In this document: positions 43,317 to 50,686 of the stretch, one piece after another
Position numbering within the stretch: position 1 is the stretch's first letter
How the letters are laid out: each line of letters starts with the position of its first letter
Assembly: GCA_014860455.1 (NCBI GenBank)
Contig: JACZJQ010000309.1
Span: 1 to 58,038, forward strand
DNA length: 58,038 nucleotides
Reading direction: 5' to 3'
From: Bryobacteraceae bacterium
GTDB lineage: Bacteria > Acidobacteriota > Terriglobia > Bryobacterales > Bryobacteraceae
The notes under the pieces: model-generated
Databases searched by the model: none
The model's input: the letters and a program-made list of their open reading frames with translations, nothing else
What the model was told of the DNA's origin: nothing
Made by a program: the position numbers and the translations under genes

Positions 43317-44297
43317 CTAGAGGAGCCGCTTCCCGATCGTCAACGCCCGCGCCGGGTTGTCCACGGTCATCAACCGGATCTCGGTCTCGCTGTACTTCGC
43401 CTCCCGCAGCGCCGGGATGAAGTGCGTGAACAGCCCTGAATACGGCTTCATCGGACGCCCCCCCGCCCGGAACGAGTTGCCGTCATGCGACAGCAGCACC
43501 TGCTTCAGCCGGCCCATCGATTTCATCATTCCGACCAGCGCCAGGTGCCTTTCCACGTTTTCCGGCGCGACGCCGTCGAAGCTCAGCCACGCGCCGGCTT
43601 CCGCCGCCGATTTCAGCGCCCCCTCGTCCTTGCAGTTGTTGGCGTGGATCCACACCCAGGCGTCCGCCCGGATGCCATGCTTTTTCAGCAGTTCCAACTG
43701 CCTTCCCGTTGCCTCAACGGCGTCTGCGGTGTGCACGGTGATCAACAGGCCCGTCTCGTGATGCGCCAAGCAGGCCGCCTCGAACAACTTCTCGTCGATC
43801 GCCGACAGCGGGCCCGCGTCCACTCCAAGCTTCATGAATCCCGGCTTGACGCCGGTCCCATCGATGCCTCCGGTGTACTCACTCACCCACCGCGCCGCGA
43901 TCTGGCTGGCGCTTTCCTCGCGCGCGGACCGCGGAACATAGCGGTCGTTCGCCGCGCCATAGTAGCCGGTGTTTGTCAGTACGTGGACACCCGTTGCGGT
44001 GGAGACCCGCCTCAACAATGAGGCATCGCGCCCGAACCACGCCGTCGTGCCGTCAGCGATCGCCCGGCATCCGAGAAACCGCAGCGAATTGACATACCGG
44101 CTCACCTCACCCATTAGTTTTGGAACATCGTATTCCGCGCGTTCAGCCGGCTCTTCTCCGAAGATCGAAAACAGGTGCTCGTGCGGAAGGCAGAGTCCAA
44201 GTTCCGCCGGCCGCACCGGTCCCCGTACGGTCATCACCATCTCCAGCGAAGCCGCGGGCGCCAGAGCAGCCGACAGTAGCAATTCTCGCCGTGTCAT
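43317..44297 (-). CDS. Phosphotriesterase-family hydrolase with Tat-like signal
   Basis: 326-residue amidohydrolase-superfamily TIM barrel. The binuclear metal ligands are visible: LPHEHLF (H-x-H), FMKLGVD (the Lys that is carbamylated), TVHTADA (His), WIHANNC (His) and LLSHDGNS (Asp). Family members are mostly lactonases or carboxylesterases, and few are true phosphotriesterases. The N-terminus TRRELLLSAALAPAAS looks like a short twin-arginine signal. A CATGAT hexamer lies exactly 6 nt before the ATG with no ribosome-binding site. The substrate is unknown. Confidence 0.85.
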   Translation of the reverse strand: MTRRELLLSAALAPAASLEMVMTVRGPVRPAELGLCLPHEHLFSIFGEEPAERAEYDVPKLMGEVSRYVNSLRFLGCRAIADGTTAWFGRDASLLRRVSTATGVHVLTNTGYYGAANDRYVPRSAREESASQIAARWVSEYTGGIDGTGVKPGFMKLGVDAGPLSAIDEKLFEAACLAHHETGLLITVHTADAVEATGRQLELLKKHGIRADAWVWIHANNCKDEGALKSAAEAGAWLSFDGVAPENVERHLALVGMMKSMGRLKQVLLSHDGNSFRAGGRPMKPYSGLFTHFIPALREAKYSETEIRLMTVDNPARALTIGKRLL

Positions 44298-44415
44298 TCA
44301 AAGATCATGACACGGCGCGCCGCACGACATTCTTGCCCTACGATTGCCCGTCCCGGCGATTCTGCGCGATAGTGGGATTGCCTGCAAGCGCAACGAAAGG
44401 AGGCCGGGATGGCAG

Positions 44416-45657
44416 ATGGCGGAACAATTCCTCTTTCTTACCGAACTCCTCGGTCTCAAGGTCTATGACCTGCGCCGCCGTGTCCTCGGCCGCGTCACTG
44501 ACGCCGCGCTGATCCCCGTCATCCACCCCGTCCGCATCGACCGCCTATTCATCGGCGGACCCTTCACCTGGCTCACCGTCCGCCAGGAACAGATCCAGAC
44601 CATCGGCCTCAACGGCATCTACCTCAACAGCGAGAACCTCACGCCCTTCCATGAGGACGAGTCGATGTTGCGCCTCGAACGTGACCTGCTCGACCAGCAG
44701 ATCATCGATGCGCAGGGCCGCAAGGTGGTCCGCGTCAACGATGTCACCTTTGAGATCGGTTCCGAGCAGGGCCGCAACGTCCTCCTGATCCACGAAGTCG
44801 ATATCGGCCTTCGCAGCGTTTTCCGCCGTCTCGCCCAGGGCGTGCTGCCACGCCGCGTCATCCGGCGACTTCAATCGCGGATCCCGCCGAATTCGATAGG
44901 CTGGGCGTTCTGCTCCATCCTCGAACCGGATCCTCAGCGCCGTCTGCACCTCAACATCTCCACTTCGCTCATCGAGAGGATGCGGCCCGCCGACCTCGCC
45001 GACATCGTCGAAGAACTCAGCCCCGAGGACCGCGAGGCCCTGTTCGAGGCCATGGAACCCGAGATCGCCGCCGAAGCGCTCTCCGAGGTCGAGCCCGAAA
45101 TTCAGACACAAATCATCGAATCCCTTGAAGCCGACCGCGCCGCCGACATCCTCGAGGAGATGGACCCGGACCAGGCCGCCGACGTCCTCGGCGACCTCGA
45201 AGACCATATGTCCGAGGAGATCCTCGGCGAAATGGAAGACGCCCCCAAGGCTGAACTCGAGGAACTCCTCGAATACGACGAGAACACCGCCGGCGGTTTG
45301 ATGAACACCGAGTATGTCGCCGTCCACGCCGGCGCCACCGCCGCCGACGCCATCGAGGCCGTGCGCAGCCAGCCCGACCTCAGCGATGGCGTTACAACGC
45401 TTTTCCTCACAGACCTGGACGGCCGCCTCTCCGGAGTTCTCCCTGTCACGCGCGCCCTGCTGGCACGGCCCGATACGCCGCTCGCCGACCTCTCGCCCGA
45501 GGAGCCTATCACCGCCCATGTCGACGAAAAGGCCGTCCGCGTAGCCGCACTCTTCGACAAATACAACCTGCTCGCCCTGCCCGTCGTCGACGAAGAGGGC
45601 CGCATGGCCGGAGCCGTCACCGCGGACGACATCATCACGCTGCTGAGAAGGAAGTGA
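44416..45657 (+). CDS. Soluble MgtE-N plus CBS-pair protein with N-terminal PRC-barrel-like region
   Basis: 413 residues without TM segments. Residues 1-110 resemble a PRC-barrel (LLGLKVYDLRRRVLGRVTDAA and ARGRKVVRVNDVTFEI-like strands). Residues about 180-290 form a very acidic MgtE_N superhelix (ADLADIVEELSPEDREALFE, AADILEEMDPDQAADVLGDL). The hallmark LLEYDENTAGGLMNTEYVAV then leads into two CBS motifs up to residue 410. In MgtE this N-CBS unit senses cytoplasmic Mg2+ and gates the channel domain, which is absent here. The stop overlaps the start of an SLC11/NRAMP relative (TGATG). AAGGAGG lies 12 nt before ATG 44416. Confidence 0.88.
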   Translation: MAEQFLFLTELLGLKVYDLRRRVLGRVTDAALIPVIHPVRIDRLFIGGPFTWLTVRQEQIQTIGLNGIYLNSENLTPFHEDESMLRLERDLLDQQIIDAQGRKVVRVNDVTFEIGSEQGRNVLLIHEVDIGLRSVFRRLAQGVLPRRVIRRLQSRIPPNSIGWAFCSILEPDPQRRLHLNISTSLIERMRPADLADIVEELSPEDREALFEAMEPEIAAEALSEVEPEIQTQIIESLEADRAADILEEMDPDQAADVLGDLEDHMSEEILGEMEDAPKAELEELLEYDENTAGGLMNTEYVAVHAGATAADAIEAVRSQPDLSDGVTTLFLTDLDGRLSGVLPVTRALLARPDTPLADLSPEEPITAHVDEKAVRVAALFDKYNLLALPVVDEEGRMAGAVTADDIITLLRRK

Positions 45658-46898
45658 TGTTCAAACGCACGCGTTACCACATCGCTGTTTTCTTCGCCGT
45701 CATCGGCCCGGGGTTCATCACCGCCATGGTCGACAACGACGCCGGCGGCATCTTCACCTATTCACAAGCCGGCGCCAAATACGGCTACCTCCCGCTCTGG
45801 ACCCTCTTACCAATCACCGTGCTTCTCGTGGTTACCCAGGAGATGTGCTCGCGCATGGGCGCCGTCACCGGCAAGGGCCTCAGCGACCTCATCCGCGAAG
45901 AATACGGTCTCCGCACAACCTTCTTCATGATGGCCGCGCTTGTCGCCGCCAACCTGACTAACGTCATGGCCAACTTCGCCGGCGTCGCCAGTTCGCTCGA
46001 ACTGTTCGGCATCTCGCGCTACATCACCGTGCCGCTGGCTGCAACCGCCGTCTGGCTGCTGATCGTCAAGGGCACCTACGACCGCGTCGAGAAGATCTTC
46101 TTGTTCGCCACGGCTCTTTATGTCTGCTACATCATCTCCGGCGTGATGGTGAAGCCGGATTGGAAGGAAGCGGCCATATACAGTGTGCGACCAGTGGTGA
46201 TGCTCGACCCCGGCTACATCACCATGCTGATCGGCATGGTGGGCACCTCCGTCGCCCCCTGGATGCAGTTCTATCTCCAGGCCGCTGTCGTCGAGAAAGG
46301 CGTGTCGGCCAAGGACTACGCCGAGTCCCGCATCGAGGTGATCGTCGGCTGTATCGCCATGTCGGTGATCGCGTTCTTCATCATCGTCGCCTGCGCCGGC
46401 GCCATACACAGCGTCCGCCCGCGCGATATCACCGACGCCACCGACGCCGCCCTCGGCCTCAAACCTTTCGGCAATGCCGCCTATCTGCTGTTCAGCGCCG
46501 GCCTTTTCAACGCCTCCATCTTCGCCGCCTGCATCCTGCCGCTTTCCACTTCCTACACCGTCTGCGAAGGTCTCGGCTTTGAATCCGGCGTCAACCGCAG
46601 CTTCCGTGAAGCGCCCATTTTCTACTGGCTGTTCACCGGCCTGGTCGCCATCGGCGCCGGCGTCATCCTTATCCCCGGCATTCCACTCGTGAAGATGATT
46701 CTCGCCTCTCAGGTCATCAACGGCATCCTGCTGCCGGTTGTCCTGATCTTCATGATCATGCTGGTGAACAAGCAGCGGCTGATGAAGAAGTGGGTCAATT
46801 CATCGTTCTACAATGCTGTGGCGTGGATCGCAATCATTTTTCTCATCGGACTCACCCTGGCGCTGCTCGTCATCTCCATCCGCGACTTCATGGCGTAG
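45657..46898 (+). CDS. SLC11/NRAMP-family transporter, NRMT-like (probable Mg2+)
   Basis: 413 residues with about 11 TM helices in the LeuT-type NRAMP arrangement. The TM1 motif that is DPGN in Mn2+/Fe2+ NRAMPs reads D26-N-D-A-G-G31 after GPGFITAMV, and the TM6 MPH motif reads A200-P-W202 in GTSVAPWMQFY. Loss of the Met and change of the DPGN motif are what separates NRMT-type magnesium transporters from classical NRAMPs. The gene begins in a 1-nt TGATG overlap with the MgtE-N/CBS gene; a GTG at 45654 is an alternative. Mg2+ as substrate is inferred from the motifs and the partner gene. The 3' end overlaps the converging gene by 11 nt. Confidence 0.87.
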   Translation: MFKRTRYHIAVFFAVIGPGFITAMVDNDAGGIFTYSQAGAKYGYLPLWTLLPITVLLVVTQEMCSRMGAVTGKGLSDLIREEYGLRTTFFMMAALVAANLTNVMANFAGVASSLELFGISRYITVPLAATAVWLLIVKGTYDRVEKIFLFATALYVCYIISGVMVKPDWKEAAIYSVRPVVMLDPGYITMLIGMVGTSVAPWMQFYLQAAVVEKGVSAKDYAESRIEVIVGCIAMSVIAFFIIVACAGAIHSVRPRDITDATDAALGLKPFGNAAYLLFSAGLFNASIFAACILPLSTSYTVCEGLGFESGVNRSFREAPIFYWLFTGLVAIGAGVILIPGIPLVKMILASQVINGILLPVVLIFMIMLVNKQRLMKKWVNSSFYNAVAWIAIIFLIGLTLALLVISIRDFMA

Positions 46899-47619
46899 CC
46901 GGTTCGAACGTGATCTTCGATTCAGCGCCAAATCGCTTGTAGTCCACATACCGGATCTCCAGCCGCATCCTCAACGCCCCTGTGCGAAACGGCAGCAGGT
47001 CATCGGCATAGGTTAACTCCGGAAACCAGTGCTTGCCGTCCACCTTCCTGCGGATTGTGGTGAACCGCGGGAACAGGTTCTCGCTCTTCGACGTCCTGAC
47101 CGGCGGCACCGCCTGCCCGTGAATGCGCACCACCATCAGGTCTCGCTTGTCCACCCACGCCATGCCGTCGAACATCCGGAACCCGGCGAACAACTGCCGC
47201 GGCGTGATCTCCAGCACCCAGCACTCCACGCCGTCCACATTCTCTTCGCCCCGGAACCGCACCATGTACCGCGGCAGCATCTCCGGAGTCAGCATCAGCG
47301 GTTGGATATGCCGGATATCCTCGAAGTCCTCAGCGGTCAGGATCAGTCGCTGGAGGCTGTTGAACGGCCTCGCCGCCACCCGCTCCGTGCGTTCGCCCGC
47401 GGGCGAGAAGATCACCTCCCGCACCTCCCGGAAACGCCCTCCGCGCGGCTCCATTTCATCCACGACCACCGACTGCCGGTACATATAGTTCAGCCGCTCC
47501 GCTTCGTTCTCACGCTCGTTCTCGGCCACCCGTTTCACAAGGTCTGGCGGCGGCTCCTGCGCCAGGCTGGATGCTAGGATAGCAGTCAGACACACGATGA
47601 GCCGCAGATACGGAATCAC
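46888..47619 (-). CDS. Exported LolA-like (outer-membrane lipoprotein-sorting type) protein
   Basis: 243 residues: signal peptide (about 1-20, ending SSLAQ) and a mature part that resembles LolA/LolB-fold proteins, with YMYRQSVVVDEMEPRGG, VEREVIFSP-like strands, ENVDGVECWVLEITP, FDGMAWVDKRDLMVVRIHG and a terminal LEIRYVDYKRFG. Proteins of this type are common in Acidobacteriota. Some sort lipoproteins, others are unassigned. GTG 47619 is the best start, with GAGGA about 8 nt upstream. This places the start inside the divergent CPBP gene by 23 nt, and longer forms would overlap it more. Confidence 0.75.
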   Translation of the reverse strand: MIPYLRLIVCLTAILASSLAQEPPPDLVKRVAENERENEAERLNYMYRQSVVVDEMEPRGGRFREVREVIFSPAGERTERVAARPFNSLQRLILTAEDFEDIRHIQPLMLTPEMLPRYMVRFRGEENVDGVECWVLEITPRQLFAGFRMFDGMAWVDKRDLMVVRIHGQAVPPVRTSKSENLFPRFTTIRRKVDGKHWFPELTYADDLLPFRTGALRMRLEIRYVDYKRFGAESKITFEPATP

Positions 47620-48550
47620 TTTGGGTGTCCTCGTTCTTGCGGGCATCGTCGCGGCGGTCATCGTCGTCCAAACCCAGAATATCGGCTTGCGCATCGTCTT
47701 GCCCGCGCTGGCCGCTGTCCTTCTGGAAGCCGCGCTTTACGCCTCGCTCGCCTTTGAGGAAGTCCGCTGCAAATGGCGCTGGCAGGCGGTAGCGCTGCTG
47801 GCGCCGGTTCCCTATCTGCTCTACACAATCCCCCTTGGACTCGCGTCAGCTCTCTCGGCGTCCGTCCTCGTGCTTATCGCTGCCACCGCCTCGGCCTGGT
47901 TCCGCATCGCGCCTCGCGGCCGTGTGGCCGATTTCGCCTACATCGCCCTGGTCGCCGCGCCTCTCTTGTTCAAGCTCTTCCCGCTTCTCTACCCCAAGGC
48001 CCATGACGACCTCCGCCTCGACTTCCTCGGTCAGCTCATGTGGATCCGCGCCGCCATCGTCGCCGTCCTCCATGACCGTCCTCAGCGCGGCATCCATTTC
48101 GGCTTCATCCCCACGCGCCAGGAATGGCTCACCGGTTTCAAGTGGTTTGCCTTCGCCCTGCCGCCGGTCCTCGGCCTGGTGGTTTGGACTGGCTTCGCCT
48201 CGCTCGAAATTCCTCAGGCCGCCTGGTGGAAGACCGCCGCAACGACAGTCGGCACCTTCGTCGGCATTCTCTGGGTGGTCGCCCTCAGCGAAGAGTTCCT
48301 CTTCCGCGGACTCCTCCAGCAGTGGTTCGAGGAAATCACCGGAAAGCGTTGGATCGCCCTCGCCGCCGCATCCATCCTGTTCGGCGCCGTCCACCTCGGC
48401 TTTCGAGGATTCCCCAACTACCGCTTCGCCGCCATTGCCGCCATCGCCGGCGTCTTCTATGGCATGGCATTCGCCAAAGGCAATGGGATACGCGCCGCCA
48501 TGGTCGCCCATGCATGCATGGTGGCCGTTTGGCGGACCCTTTTCCGTTGA
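47597..48550 (+). CDS. CPBP family intramembrane metalloprotease (CAAX/Abi type)
   Basis: 317-residue membrane protein with eight or so TM helices. The conserved motif 1 ALSEEFLFRGLLQQW (E-E-x3-R) and motif 2 ILFGAVHLGF (F-x3-H) are clear, and HACMVAVWR supplies the third motif region. The family includes type II CAAX endopeptidases and bacteriocin-immunity-related proteins. Bacterial targets are mostly unknown. ATG 47597 overlaps the start of the divergent LolA-like gene; TTG 47621 is an alternative that would remove the overlap. It abuts the stop of the converging GH57 gene. Confidence 0.85.
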   Translation: MSRRYGITLGVLVLAGIVAAVIVVQTQNIGLRIVLPALAAVLLEAALYASLAFEEVRCKWRWQAVALLAPVPYLLYTIPLGLASALSASVLVLIAATASAWFRIAPRGRVADFAYIALVAAPLLFKLFPLLYPKAHDDLRLDFLGQLMWIRAAIVAVLHDRPQRGIHFGFIPTRQEWLTGFKWFAFALPPVLGLVVWTGFASLEIPQAAWWKTAATTVGTFVGILWVVALSEEFLFRGLLQQWFEEITGKRWIALAAASILFGAVHLGFRGFPNYRFAAIAAIAGVFYGMAFAKGNGIRAAMVAHACMVAVWRTLFR

Positions 48551-50683
48551 TCAGTCCGACGGCATCGCCGGGACAAACTCGATCCACCCCTGAGCCGGAA
48601 TCGCATCCAGCGGCAGCCCATCCCGCCACACCGAAAGCTGCATCCTGAACAGCTCATCCGCCTCAAACCCCGCGGCCTCCAGGTTCAACGCCAGCTCAAA
48701 CGTCCGGCCATACGCGGCCCGCACCGAGCCAGCGGCCTGCGTCCCAGCACCCGCGGCCAGCGCCACCCCGGTGCTGGTGAGCACGGCGCTCATCTGCATG
48801 TCCTGGCCTCCGCCTTCCATGGCCATCCGGATCTCTGTCCCGGCCAGCGCGCCCGGACCCGGCTGCTCGAGATCCAGCCTCACATAGAGCGTCGCCTCGT
48901 CGCTGCCGTAGTGCAGTTCCTTCACCAGGAACTCTCGCCCGTGCATCGCCCCCTGCCTCTGGTCCGGCCGGTAGATGCCCGCGCCCAGCCACTCGAAATA
49001 CGACGACACCTCGCCTTCGATACTCGGATGGATCAACCCTGTCGGCGGCTGATGGAATGCCGCGACCGCCACTCTCAAGATCGGTCTCGACAGTGCCTCC
49101 GGCGGAGCCAACCCCAGCAACCGGTACACCTGCGCCACATGATCGCGGAACAACTTGTCGAACTCCGCCCGGTTGTCGGAATGGTGCTCCGGCCCATACC
49201 ACCAGTTCCAGTCGCTGCCCTCGGCGATCAGCAATTCCTCGAACGCCATCCGCACCTTTTCCGGATCCAGCTTCGCGCCGGAATCGGATTTCGTCACCCG
49301 GTCATAGGTCTGCCTGGCGTCAAGCAGCATGTTCCACGCCGTGTTGTCTTCCTCGGCCCCGATCCACACGTCGAAGTTTGCGTTGATCCAAGACCCTGGG
49401 TGGATCCGGTGGATCTCATCGGCTTTCATCTTCCCCAGCGCTTCGGACACCGTCACCGCCGACATCGACGCATCCGCCGAGATTTTGCCATACAGGCTCT
49501 TGAGAAAATCTCTTCCGCTCTCGTGGAAGTGCTCCCAGGCGTTCTCGCCATCCAGGATGACCGGCACCAGCGCATCCCTGCCCGACCCGAGAATCGGTTT
49601 GGAGTTCTCGCGGATGCGGTCCAGAAAGTGGTTCGCTGCCTGCTCAGGCTCCATGCGCGAGTAGACGAAGCCGATCAGATCGCTCAGGTAGTGGTCGCGG
49701 AAGATCACATGCATCTGCCGCCCGTCGTGCTTCCACAGATACGGTCTATAGGTTTCCATCACTCCGGCAATCCGGCCCAGCGTCGCGCCCAGCACCCCAT
49801 TGTCGGTCGCCATCCACTTCACGCCCTGATCCGCCGCGATCGACAGCGCCTGGTCTGAAACCGATCCTTCAGACGGCCACATCCCACGCGGCGCCGCGCC
49901 CAGTTTCTCCTTCGCAAACGCGCGCGCCCTGCGGATCTGTTCCTCCGCGTCGCCCGGATACACATACCGCCGCGGCAGCGCCACGCCCGGATGCGACACG
50001 CTGGCGATGTTGGAATCGCACAGCAGCGGTAGGATCGGATGGTAGTACGGCGTGATCGACAGCTCGATCTGCCCTTTCGCCGCGAACTCCTTGTAAACCG
50101 GCAGCACGCACCCGCAGATCTCCTGCTGCTTGCGTCCCATCAATGCCTGGTCGTCCAGCGAGTACCCGCGGCCCTTCTTCACCAGCGTCTTCACGTCGAC
50201 GTCGTGCGTGAGAAACTCTTCGTCAAACCAAGCCAGTTGCGACACCACCTGCAAATCGCGCATCGCCTGCACGTCAAACGCCCGCCGCGCCCGCCCGTCG
50301 TCGCCGCCCGCCGCCATCCACTTCTCATATAACTCGGCGTACCGCGGATAGCGGTAAATCATCCTGCCCGTATTGGCCTGGAAAAAGTACTTCAGGATGA
50401 AACTCTGCTCGTCCTGCGTCAACTGTTCGGCCGGCTTCAGCGCGACACGCAGGAACGGATCCTTCGCCGTCCCTTCTGCGTAGTCCTCGATTTGCACCAT
50501 CATCGACGGCACCAGGTTGAAAGTCTGGTGGACGTCCGGGAAGCCCTCCAGCACCTTCACCATCCCGTAGTAGTCCTTCAGCGCGTGCATGCGCGTCCAG
50601 GGCAGTTGATACTCCCCGGTCACCAGGTCCTTATAGAAGGGCTGGTGCATGTGCCAGACAAAACAGATGTTGATGTGCGCCAT
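48551..50683 (-). CDS. Glycoside hydrolase family 57 protein
   Basis: 710-residue alpha-glucan-active enzyme (alpha-amylase, glucanotransferase or pullulanase type; the exact activity is not readable). The N-terminus has FVWHMHQPFY, the first GH57 motif. GMWPSEGSVSD holds the nucleophile Glu (about residue 272) and VPVILDGENAWEHF holds the acid/base Asp (about residue 377). The C-terminal 250 residues form beta-rich domains (VAAFHQPPTGLIHPSI, LYVRLDLEQPG). There is no signal peptide, so it probably acts on cytoplasmic glycogen. GGAG precedes ATG 50683, only 3 nt after the propeller phosphoesterase gene. Confidence 0.9.
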   Translation of the reverse strand: MAHINICFVWHMHQPFYKDLVTGEYQLPWTRMHALKDYYGMVKVLEGFPDVHQTFNLVPSMMVQIEDYAEGTAKDPFLRVALKPAEQLTQDEQSFILKYFFQANTGRMIYRYPRYAELYEKWMAAGGDDGRARRAFDVQAMRDLQVVSQLAWFDEEFLTHDVDVKTLVKKGRGYSLDDQALMGRKQQEICGCVLPVYKEFAAKGQIELSITPYYHPILPLLCDSNIASVSHPGVALPRRYVYPGDAEEQIRRARAFAKEKLGAAPRGMWPSEGSVSDQALSIAADQGVKWMATDNGVLGATLGRIAGVMETYRPYLWKHDGRQMHVIFRDHYLSDLIGFVYSRMEPEQAANHFLDRIRENSKPILGSGRDALVPVILDGENAWEHFHESGRDFLKSLYGKISADASMSAVTVSEALGKMKADEIHRIHPGSWINANFDVWIGAEEDNTAWNMLLDARQTYDRVTKSDSGAKLDPEKVRMAFEELLIAEGSDWNWWYGPEHHSDNRAEFDKLFRDHVAQVYRLLGLAPPEALSRPILRVAVAAFHQPPTGLIHPSIEGEVSSYFEWLGAGIYRPDQRQGAMHGREFLVKELHYGSDEATLYVRLDLEQPGPGALAGTEIRMAMEGGGQDMQMSAVLTSTGVALAAGAGTQAAGSVRAAYGRTFELALNLEAAGFEADELFRMQLSVWRDGLPLDAIPAQGWIEFVPAMPSD

Positions 50684-50686
50684 CGG

